64,000 nt of DNA, taken from positions 1,736,001 through 1,800,000 of the forward strand of contig JADJWT010000001.1 in NCBI GenBank assembly GCA_016716225.1, in the 5' to 3' direction. The stretch's first letter is position 1. The number at the start of each line of letters is the position of its first letter. The translations under genes were made by a program, and so were the position numbers. The notes below the pieces were generated by a model. That model saw nothing but the letters and a program-made list of their open reading frames with translations, had not been told where the DNA came from and searched no databases. Shown one piece after another: positions 9,410 to 17,090 of this stretch. The stretch comes from Ignavibacteriota bacterium (GTDB lineage Bacteria; Bacteroidota; Ignavibacteria; Ignavibacteriales; Melioribacteraceae).

Positions 9410-10717
9410 ATGCAAAATAAAATAATTCCACTTTTATATTTATTTGTAATTTCATTTTTACATGCTCAGGAAGTAGAGATAAAAAAAACATTTTATCCAA
9501 ATGGAAAAATTGAAACAGAAGGAGAATATATAAACGGAGTAAAACATGGAATATATAAAGAGTTTTATGATAACGGAGTTTTGTGGAAAGAATGGAAATT
9601 TGTAAATGGAAAAGAAGAAGGAATTTCCAATTGGTATTTTATGGATGGAACTTTAAGCATGATTTGGAATTATAGGGATGGAAAACTTGAAGGCGATGCA
9701 ACTTGGTATTATGAATCGGGTGAGATTTGGTCAATTCCACATTATGAAAATGATATTCAGCAAGGATTTACAAAAACGTTTTATAAAAGCGGAGCTATTC
9801 AAGGAATTTGGCAATATGTAAATGGAAAGTTAAACGGAATTTCAAAATTATTTTTTGAGAATGGTAAACTAGAAGTTGAAAAAAATTATACAGATGGAAA
9901 ACTTGAAGGAATAAGTAAAGTTTATAATAATTACGGCGGTGTTGCTCTTGAAGCAAACTATAAAAATGATGAGCTGGATGGAACATCATATTTTTATTAT
10001 CCGGATAAATCGATAAAAGTAATAGATACATATAATAACGGACAAATTGTTAAACGTATTCGTTATGATATTGTCGGAAATTTTGAGAAACTTGAAGAAA
10101 ATTTTACCGATTTTTTCGGTGACGGAACAATCAAATCAGAATTAAATTTTAAAGAAGGAAAAATTAACGGAATAAATAAATACTACTATCCCGGCGGTTT
10201 TATTAAAGCAATCCTAAATTATAGAGATGAAAAACTTGATTCAGTTTGCAGATATTTTTATGAAAACGGAATTCTCCACAAAGAAATAAATTATGTAAAC
10301 GGATTTAAAAATGGGATAACTTTTGATTATGATAGTTTGGGAATTTTATTTGCAAAGTCCAATTTTTCCGATGATGAATTGGATGGCGAAACTATTTACT
10401 TTTACAAAAACGGTAATGCAGAAATAAAATTTAATTATGCAAAAAACAAATTGGAAGGTAAGCAATTGATTTATTTTGGTAATGGAGAAGTTGAAGCGGA
10501 ATTTTATTATAAGGATAATTTGTTAAATGGAATGAGCACAAAATATTTTGATAATGGGAAAGTTAGAAACTACGGAATGTTTAAAGATGGGAAAATGGAT
10601 GGAAAATTTTACGAATATTATAAAAATGGATTGTTAAGATTTGAGAAAATTTATTCACAAGATACTTTAGTTTCACAAACTTTCTACAATGAAAAAGGTT
10701 TAAAAATCACAAAATAA
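9410..10717 (+). CDS. secreted MORN-like (YwqK-type) repeat protein
   Basis: A 435-residue protein with a short N-terminal signal peptide (about 1-19, ending LHAQ) followed almost entirely by tandem repeats of about 22-24 residues. Each unit has the pattern YxNGxxxxExxYxxGxxxGxxxxxY, as in NGKIETEGEYINGVKHG and NGVLWKEWKFVNGKEEG. These are variant MORN repeats, often labelled YwqK-family antitoxin in databases. They form extended beta-hairpin ladders. No toxin gene is adjacent and the protein appears exported, so an antitoxin role is not supported. The product and the convergent propeller-like gene end 4 bp apart. Confidence 0.8.
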   Translation: MQNKIIPLLYLFVISFLHAQEVEIKKTFYPNGKIETEGEYINGVKHGIYKEFYDNGVLWKEWKFVNGKEEGISNWYFMDGTLSMIWNYRDGKLEGDATWYYESGEIWSIPHYENDIQQGFTKTFYKSGAIQGIWQYVNGKLNGISKLFFENGKLEVEKNYTDGKLEGISKVYNNYGGVALEANYKNDELDGTSYFYYPDKSIKVIDTYNNGQIVKRIRYDIVGNFEKLEENFTDFFGDGTIKSELNFKEGKINGINKYYYPGGFIKAILNYRDEKLDSVCRYFYENGILHKEINYVNGFKNGITFDYDSLGILFAKSNFSDDELDGETIYFYKNGNAEIKFNYAKNKLEGKQLIYFGNGEVEAEFYYKDNLLNGMSTKYFDNGKVRNYGMFKDGKMDGKFYEYYKNGLLRFEKIYSQDTLVSQTFYNEKGLKITK

Positions 10718-10721
10718 TTTT

Positions 10722-11675
10722 TCAATTAATTTTCACTTCAAAATTTTTGCCATCAAAAAAAAGATAAAAATTTTTGTTTAAATATTTCAATTCTACTTTC
10801 TTAAAAGAAGTTTCAAATTTATATAAATATAAATTTTCACCAAATTTACTTTTTGAAATTACTTCCGCATTTTGATAAATCCAATTTCCGTTTTCCAAAT
10901 TTGCATTTTGAGACTTTATAAAAACTATATTTTCATTATTCCAAATAGCTTCTAAATAAATTTCATTACTTGCTAAATGTTCTTTCCACAGAACTTTATT
11001 TTCATCCATATCAAAACAAAATAAATTTTTATTTGTGAAACCTAAAAATAAATTATCGGTATCACAGAATTTTCCGTTTGCAAATTTTTCATTTATTGAT
11101 GAAATTAAATTGCCATTTGAGTTATATATTTTTGTTTGATTTAGAATTTTTTCATCACTCCAATTATAAATAGAAACCGCAATAAATTTTCCATTTCCCG
11201 TAAATGAAATTCCCGAAGTAATTCCATCTTCAACATTTATTGAATCTTTAATTTCACCGTTTTCATTGAATAAGAAAATTCTATTTAGAAAATTTTCCGA
11301 AATTAAAACTGCTAGATTATTTTCACTATTATCTGCAATAATACTTTGCTCGTTATGCTGATGAGTTTTGTAGAGAAAATATTTTTTATGAATTTCATTA
11401 TTTTCATAAAATTCAATCAATCCTTCTTGCGAAAAGATTAAATAAAATTTATTTGAATCTAAAATTTTTACTTCCGGAGTTGATTGAAACGGCTCTAATA
11501 TTTTTGTGAATGATTTGCGAATAACTCCATTTTGCGAAAGAATAATTTCAATCTCGCGTTTTTCTGAGTAACTTTTTTCAGAATCAATTTTTTGGAACGT
11601 AATACTATTTTGTGCAAATAGTAAATTGAATTTTAACATAAATAAAACAAAAATTATTTTGTAAATATTTTTCAT
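10722..11675 (-). CDS. secreted protein of unknown function, possibly beta-propeller
   Basis: I do not recognise a named family for this 317-residue protein. It opens with a signal peptide (about 1-21, ending LLFAQ). The body consists of short strands with repeating patterns such as NLAVLISENFLNRIFLFNENGEIKD, GKFIAVSIYNWSD and KVLWKEHLASNE, reminiscent of WD40/PQQ-like propeller blades. Its start codon overlaps the stop of the M23 peptidase gene by 4 bp (ATGA), so the two are probably cotranslated and may act together in the envelope. A function is not assigned. Confidence 0.6.
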   Translation of the reverse strand: MKNIYKIIFVLFMLKFNLLFAQNSITFQKIDSEKSYSEKREIEIILSQNGVIRKSFTKILEPFQSTPEVKILDSNKFYLIFSQEGLIEFYENNEIHKKYFLYKTHQHNEQSIIADNSENNLAVLISENFLNRIFLFNENGEIKDSINVEDGITSGISFTGNGKFIAVSIYNWSDEKILNQTKIYNSNGNLISSINEKFANGKFCDTDNLFLGFTNKNLFCFDMDENKVLWKEHLASNEIYLEAIWNNENIVFIKSQNANLENGNWIYQNAEVISKSKFGENLYLYKFETSFKKVELKYLNKNFYLFFDGKNFEVKIN

Positions 11676-14023
11676 TTCAATAAAATCATTTTTTTTGTTT
11701 GAATAAAATTATGTGTTTTCAATTGAAAATAATAAACTCCACTTGCCAAATCTCTTGCATCAAATTCAATTTTGTAATTTCCCGGTTTTTGTTTTTGATT
11801 AACTAAAGTTGCAACTTCTCTTCCTAGAATATCATACACAATTAATTTCACATTGTCATCCCGAACTTGATTCGGGATCTCAGAATTATTAAGATGCTGA
11901 AATGAATTCAGCATGACAGATTGCGGAATGCTATATTCTATTGTTGTAATTGGATTAAAAGGATTTGGGAAATTTTGAAAAAGTTTAAATTCATTTTGTA
12001 TAGTTTTTTCTTCGTCAATTTTTACAGTAAGAATATTTAAATACTCTAAAAATAATCTCATTAAAATTTGTCTTTCAACTTCATTACCAATTGCTTCAAA
12101 CGGAAATGAAAGATAAATCATTTGTCCAATTTTTGTACTTTCTCCAAAAGTACCGGTATATGCAATTCCACCTTTTCTATGCAAACCATCGCGGTCAAAT
12201 TCAAAATTGTAGTTCAGAATTGGAATAGCTCCGTTTATAGGCTCAATATCATCGGGAGCAATATCATAAAATGATGTATTAAAATTTTCAAATTGTGTAT
12301 TTTCTTCACCATTAAGTTCAGTCAAAATATCAAGTCCGTCATGAATTAATTTTGATTTCAAATATTGATGAAAAAATAACGTATCTGAAGATTCTGAATT
12401 GGAATGTTGTGTTTCTAAATCTTGACCAATATTACTTCCGGAAATTAAAATTTTTCCACCTTGTTCCAAATAAAGTGCAATTTTATATTGTTCCATATTT
12501 ACAAAAGTATTATCAGCCATGGAATTATCACCAACAAACCAAATAACTAAATCATAATTATTTAAATCAATTTCTTCATCTTCAATTGCTTCATCAATAC
12601 AAGATGAAACACTAAAATTCGTATTTGAAATAAGCGGATTAAAATAAATAGTATTTATTAAATGCTGTGGATTTTGCCATCTGCTATTAGTTTCATATCG
12701 ACTAAAGCCATCTATAATTAAAGCTTTTTTATTTGATGAAAATGCTGCTGAGTAAATATCGCTTGTTTCAGATTCATTTCCTGCAGAATCAATTGAAGTT
12801 AAATAGAAATACAAATCTTTTTCTTCGGATGGAAATTGAAATGATTTTGTATTTTCAAAAGTAAATTTTGTTAGATCAGATTTTAAAACACTTTCATCTG
12901 CTGCCAATTTCCAAATATTTAAATTTTCATCTTCAGCATAATAAATTCTATAACCCAAAAGTTTATTGCTATTGTATTTTTCCCAATTAAATTCTAAAGA
13001 ATCATTTTTTACTAAAACTGATTTTAACTTTGGCGGTAATTTCTGCACCGTAATTGGAAATTTTTTTGAAGAAAAACTTCCACGTGTATCTTCTGAAAAA
13101 ATCTCTAATAAATAATTTCCATCATCAAAAAGATTTGTATTAAGAAAATTGTTTGGAACTGTTAATGTTGAATTGATATGACTTTCTCCATTTCCGTTTG
13201 TAAGCCAGTATATTGGATCAGAAAGAGTTGCAACATTATCAGCAAAAACAGTGTTTACGTAATTATCACTTGGTAAATAATAAAATCTATATTTTACTCC
13301 ATTATCATTTGGTTCATAAATAATTTTAGTTCCATCTTCAGAAAGAATTCTATAACCTAAAATATAAGTTCCATTATTTACATTAGAAGAATTTGTTCCA
13401 TTCGCATCTCTAACTTTAATTCTTATATCAACGTTTCCATTTAATTGATTTGGGGGAATTTCTATATTACTTCTGTCTTTAAAAAACTTAATTGTATTAG
13501 CTTCAATAATTGGCGGATTAGGATCAGAAAAAGGTGTTAAACCACCTTCTGGTCTAATCGGATTTATCTCATTTCCCAAACTGCTTGAAGAAACTTCCAC
13601 AAATTCTCTTTCGATTAAATGAACATGTCCGGCACTTTCATAAATAGTTCCAAGAACTGTCAATCCCCTATAAACTTGCTGACCAACAGCTAAATTTGGA
13701 TTAGGAACAACATGATAGTAAGTCATGTGTTTTTTCATTCCGTTAATTATTGATTTTACATTAATGTAAGAATCATAACCGTTATTTATAAGTGAGTAAA
13801 TAATTCCATCTAAACAAGGATAAACTGGATTTCCATCCGGTTCTGCAATATCAACGGCATTATGAAAATGATCGGAACTTCCGGTATTTCTATATTCACC
13901 AAATGTTCCCGTAATTCCTTGGTTAGAATTTAAGGGCGGAACCGGCCACTGATATTTTGTAGTATCCGATTGCGAAATCAGATTTATAAAAGTTAACGTG
14001 AATACTGCTAAATAAAATTTCAT
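11672..14023 (-). CDS. secreted M23 peptidase-like protein with T9SS sorting domain
   Basis: A 783-residue modular protein. After a signal peptide comes an M23/LytM domain at about 25-150 with the zinc motifs HNAVD (HxxxD) and GHVHL (HxH), so it may cut peptidoglycan or another peptide. Beta-rich Ig-like and fibronectin III-like segments follow at about 170-430 (SFEWEKY-type strands and YRIYYAEDENL), then a Rossmann-like glutamine-amidotransferase-type region at about 435-650 (ALIIDGFSRYE, GGKILISGSNIG). The last 90 residues are a type A T9SS sorting domain, with NFPNPFNPITTIEYSIP, LGREVATLV, ASGVYYFQL and a final KKMILLK. That domain is interrupted at about 702-723 by peptide from a palindromic repeat. 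It should be exported across the outer membrane. Confidence 0.88.
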   Translation of the reverse strand: MKFYLAVFTLTFINLISQSDTTKYQWPVPPLNSNQGITGTFGEYRNTGSSDHFHNAVDIAEPDGNPVYPCLDGIIYSLINNGYDSYINVKSIINGMKKHMTYYHVVPNPNLAVGQQVYRGLTVLGTIYESAGHVHLIEREFVEVSSSSLGNEINPIRPEGGLTPFSDPNPPIIEANTIKFFKDRSNIEIPPNQLNGNVDIRIKVRDANGTNSSNVNNGTYILGYRILSEDGTKIIYEPNDNGVKYRFYYLPSDNYVNTVFADNVATLSDPIYWLTNGNGESHINSTLTVPNNFLNTNLFDDGNYLLEIFSEDTRGSFSSKKFPITVQKLPPKLKSVLVKNDSLEFNWEKYNSNKLLGYRIYYAEDENLNIWKLAADESVLKSDLTKFTFENTKSFQFPSEEKDLYFYLTSIDSAGNESETSDIYSAAFSSNKKALIIDGFSRYETNSRWQNPQHLINTIYFNPLISNTNFSVSSCIDEAIEDEEIDLNNYDLVIWFVGDNSMADNTFVNMEQYKIALYLEQGGKILISGSNIGQDLETQHSNSESSDTLFFHQYLKSKLIHDGLDILTELNGEENTQFENFNTSFYDIAPDDIEPINGAIPILNYNFEFDRDGLHRKGGIAYTGTFGESTKIGQMIYLSFPFEAIGNEVERQILMRLFLEYLNILTVKIDEEKTIQNEFKLFQNFPNPFNPITTIEYSIPQSVMLNSFQHLNNSEIPNQVRDDNVKLIVYDILGREVATLVNQKQKPGNYKIEFDARDLASGVYYFQLKTHNFIQTKKMILLK
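11854..11918. repeat. palindromic repeat element inside the M23 gene
   Basis: About 65 bp with nested symmetry: outer arms GTCAT/ATGAC, an inner hairpin CCGAA...TTCGG (11862-11875) and a second hairpin ATGCTGAA/TTCAGCAT (about 11894-11912). Read on the minus strand it encodes a peptide of the VMLNSFQHL...IPNQVRDD type, a translation known from small palindromic elements dispersed in several bacterial genomes. It keeps the reading frame and adds roughly 20 residues to the sorting domain between two expected beta-strands. Other copies would be expected elsewhere in the genome. Confidence 0.75.
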
Positions 14024-14199
14024 ATGAGAAAATTAGAATTTGCAAAACAATATAATTTATAATATGTAGAAAAGAAATTTATAACTTATTAGAACATTTA
14101 GCGGAAATCTAAAATTATTCCTTTGAGAAAGTAAAACTTAAGAAATAAAATATACTTGTAATTTCATCACTCAAAGATTAATATTTAATTAGTAAAAAA

Positions 14200-15399
14200 A
14201 TGAATGAGGAAAAAATGAATGAATTAAAAGAAGTATATATAATTGATGCGGTTCGTACACCTATCGGTTCGTTTATGGGATCATTAAGTTCAATGCCAGC
14301 AACAAAATTGGGAAGCATTGTTATCAAGGCTCTCATCGAAAGAAATAAAATTCAAAATGATATTGTTGATGAAGTTATAATGGGTAATGTTATCCAAGCT
14401 GGAGAAGGTCAAGCTCCAGCAAGACAAGCTGCATTGGGAGCTGGACTATCAAATTCAACTCAATGTATGACAATCAATAAAGTCTGCGGCTCTGGATTAA
14501 AATCTGTTATGCTTGCTGCTCAAGCAATAATGGTTGGAGATGCAGAAATTATAATTGCCGGCGGTATGGAAAGTATGTCGCAAATTCCTTTTTATATGAA
14601 AAATGTTCGCAATGGTTATAAAATGGGAGATCAAAAAATAGTTGATGGAATGCTTGAAGACGGATTAATTGATGCTTACGATAAAATTCATATGGGAAAT
14701 ATTGCAGAAATTTGTGCAAAAGAATTTAATATTTCAAAGGAAGAACAAGATGAGTTTGCAATTGAAAGTTATAAAAGAGCATTAAAAGCAATTGATGAAA
14801 AGAAATTTATAAATGAAATTATTCCAGTAGAAATAGTCGGAAAAAAAGAAACAATAATTATTGATACTGATGAAGAACCGAAAAATGTAAATTTTGATAA
14901 ACTAAAATTGTTAAAGCCAGTTTTTCTTAAAGATGGAACAATAACAGCAGCTAACGCATCATCATTAAATGATGGAGCTTCCGCAGTATTATTAATGAGT
15001 AAGCAAAAAGTTGAATTACTAAATATGAAACCAATTGCAAAAATAATTGCGCAATCAACTTTTGCAAAAGACCCAAAATGGTTTACAACAGCTCCAATTG
15101 ATGTAATCAGAAAAGTTTTAAATAAAGCAAATTTAGAAACTAATGAAATTGATTTATTTGAAATTAATGAAGCATTTTCTGTTGTTTCATTAGCAGTGAA
15201 TAAAGAATTAAGTCTTGATTCTTCAAAAGTAAATGTTAACGGCGGAGCAGTTGCTCTCGGGCATCCCATTGGAGCGAGCGGTGCAAGAATTTTAACCACT
15301 TTGCTGCATTCAATGATTGATAAAAATTCTAAATATGGTATTGCATCATTATGTATTGGCGGAGGGGAAGCTTCGGCAGTAATAGTTGAACGGGTATAA
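14200..15399 (+). CDS. atoB: acetyl-CoA acetyltransferase (thiolase)
   Basis: A 399-residue thiolase II. The acyl-accepting cysteine lies in NKVCGSGLKS near residue 96, the GGMESMS loop follows, the catalytic histidine is in ALGHPIGASGAR near 353, and the second cysteine in SLCIGGGEAS near 385. Length is typical of the tetrameric acetoacetyl-CoA thiolases. It joins two acetyl-CoA, or runs in reverse in fatty acid breakdown; direction cannot be decided here since no other beta-oxidation or PHB genes are adjacent. An ATG 15 bp into the frame (14215) is an alternative start. The gene is monocistronic in appearance. Confidence 0.93.
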   Translation: MNEEKMNELKEVYIIDAVRTPIGSFMGSLSSMPATKLGSIVIKALIERNKIQNDIVDEVIMGNVIQAGEGQAPARQAALGAGLSNSTQCMTINKVCGSGLKSVMLAAQAIMVGDAEIIIAGGMESMSQIPFYMKNVRNGYKMGDQKIVDGMLEDGLIDAYDKIHMGNIAEICAKEFNISKEEQDEFAIESYKRALKAIDEKKFINEIIPVEIVGKKETIIIDTDEEPKNVNFDKLKLLKPVFLKDGTITAANASSLNDGASAVLLMSKQKVELLNMKPIAKIIAQSTFAKDPKWFTTAPIDVIRKVLNKANLETNEIDLFEINEAFSVVSLAVNKELSLDSSKVNVNGGAVALGHPIGASGARILTTLLHSMIDKNSKYGIASLCIGGGEASAVIVERV

Positions 15400-15473
15400 A
15401 AATTATTTTAAACCAGTTATATTAATTGTTTGTCAAACTATTATAATTATTGAAAATTATTAAGCAAAATTAA

Positions 15474-16313
15474 ATGAAGAGAAAAATCATTTTGGGGATA
15501 ATTTTATTTTCTGTTTTTAGTTGTGCAGATTTTGAAATTATTAGTAAGTGGAATGAAAAAGAAATTTCTATCGATGGAAGTAAACAAGATTGGAAAGGAA
15601 AAATAAATTATTTTGAAGATGAAAAAGTTGCAATCGGAGTTTTAAATGATGATGATAATATATATCTCTGTTTAATAACTTCTGATAGATCTAAAATTCT
15701 AAAAATTCTAAGTAATGGTTTTACAATTTGGTTTGAATCACCAAATAACTATAAAAACAATTTTGGAATTCAGTATCCTATTAAGAAAAAGTTTGATGAT
15801 AGATTTGAAAATATGCCGGATTTTATTAACGAAAACGAACCTAGTAATGGAGATAAAATTATAAAAAGGGGGGAAATATTTCCCGGAAAATTGTTTGAAA
15901 AATTTAAAACAGAACAAAATGAAATTTTAATAATTAATGAAGATAACTTTCCTCTAAATGTTTATAAATTAAAGAATGATTCTGGTTTAGAAATTTCAGC
16001 AAATTTAGAACAAAATCAATTTATATATGAATTGAAAATTCCTTATGCAAAAAATAAAACTAATAAAATTTATTATGATGCATTTCCAAATGATGACATT
16101 ATATTAAGATTTGAAACCGGTGAAATAGAAAAACCAAAATTTACTGATCGTAGTAAAAGAGGAGGAATTAGAAATCCGGGAAATGAAGGTAATGATAGAG
16201 AATTTACTCCAAGAGGAGGAAATAACGAAAGTAGCGGCAAAAGAATGGGAATGGATGAAATGATGAAGCCAATAGAATTTTCCCTAAAAATTTTACTGGC
16301 TTCAAATAAATAA
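15474..16313 (+). CDS. putative lipoprotein with CBM9/DOMON-like fold
   Basis: A 279-residue protein with a lipoprotein signal: positive MKRK, hydrophobic core and lipobox VFSC with Cys at about residue 17. The mature part starts with a pattern common in CBM9/DOMON-like sandwiches, EISIDGSKQDWKGKI, then NDDDNIYLCLITSD and FTIWFESP. The C-terminus (about 225-265) is an Arg/Gly-rich, low-complexity tail with RGGIRNPG and TPRGGNN, then MGMDEMMKPIEFSLKILLAS. I do not know a function. It converges on the lipoprotein gene at 16324 with a 10 bp gap. Confidence 0.6.
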   Translation: MKRKIILGIILFSVFSCADFEIISKWNEKEISIDGSKQDWKGKINYFEDEKVAIGVLNDDDNIYLCLITSDRSKILKILSNGFTIWFESPNNYKNNFGIQYPIKKKFDDRFENMPDFINENEPSNGDKIIKRGEIFPGKLFEKFKTEQNEILIINEDNFPLNVYKLKNDSGLEISANLEQNQFIYELKIPYAKNKTNKIYYDAFPNDDIILRFETGEIEKPKFTDRSKRGGIRNPGNEGNDREFTPRGGNNESSGKRMGMDEMMKPIEFSLKILLASNK

Positions 16314-16323
16314 TCTAAAGATT

Positions 16324-16884
16324 TTAATTCAATGCACTTGTTGGTAAATCTACAGTTCTCATTGCATTAAAACTTCCAGAAATTGAAATTTCTGCATCAG
16401 TTAATGCATTATATAACTTTCCGGTAAAAGTTCCGGAAACTTTTCCACCAACTGCTCCATAACTAGAAATTGTTATTGATCCAGAATTATCTTTCCAGAA
16501 ATAAAATTTTGATAAATCGCCACTTCCTGAGGAAAGTGTTATTCCAGTTCCTTGTTCAGTTTCTTCTTCCTTAAAGTTAAATGTTCCAGTTTTGTTCGTT
16601 CTTGCGTAAATCAAAATTTGAATGTCTTCTGGAAATACTCCATTAATAACTGTCATCTGAGACGCAGTTGCATAAGTTGAAACACAAGTATTAGCAATTA
16701 ATGATTTGTTGCTCCATCCATCTCCATTGATTGATAAAGTTGTGTTTGTCGAATTATTATTATTATCATCGTCATTGTCTGTTGGATTACTATCATCTCC
16801 GCAAGCTGAAATCATAAATAAAATACTGGTTAACATTAACATGCTAAAAAAGTATTTTTTTGATTTTCTGAAAAGAATTTTCAT
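16324..16884 (-). CDS. putative lipoprotein with Asp/Asn-rich linker
   Basis: A 186-residue protein with a lipoprotein signal peptide and lipobox ISAC (Cys at about 28) followed by a polar tether of Asp/Asn (DDSNPTDNDDDNNNN) that would hold the domain off the membrane. The remaining 130 residues are beta-rich, with GTFNFKEEE and GGKVSGTFTGKLYNA strands near the end, resembling small secreted Bacteroidota sandwich proteins of unknown function. It lies downstream of the TonB receptor on the same strand, 206 bp away, so cotranscription is possible but unproven. Confidence 0.6.
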   Translation of the reverse strand: MKILFRKSKKYFFSMLMLTSILFMISACGDDSNPTDNDDDNNNNSTNTTLSINGDGWSNKSLIANTCVSTYATASQMTVINGVFPEDIQILIYARTNKTGTFNFKEEETEQGTGITLSSGSGDLSKFYFWKDNSGSITISSYGAVGGKVSGTFTGKLYNALTDAEISISGSFNAMRTVDLPTSALN

Positions 16885-17090
16885 TTTGCTTCCCCTTTTT
16901 GTTTAGCGTAAATAATTTTGGTTAAATAAGAATGAAAATAACTATTTCAAAAATAGTAATGTTATGATTCAAAACACACAATAATAAATAAATTGTAAAT
17001 CAGTTATTATATATTAAAATGTTTATGTTGAATAAATATTTGTAAAATAAAAACTAAAGTAATATTGATAATATTTTTTAATTGCGAAAA

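Noticed and set aside
9410..10717. Annotation as a YwqK antitoxin of a toxin-antitoxin pair
   Set aside because: The repeats are of this type, but the protein has a signal peptide and no adjacent toxin-like gene, so a toxin-antitoxin role is unsupported.
14769..15299. 176-codon open frame opposite the thiolase gene
   Set aside because: It lies wholly within a clear thiolase with intact motifs; composition reflects the antisense of conserved codons.
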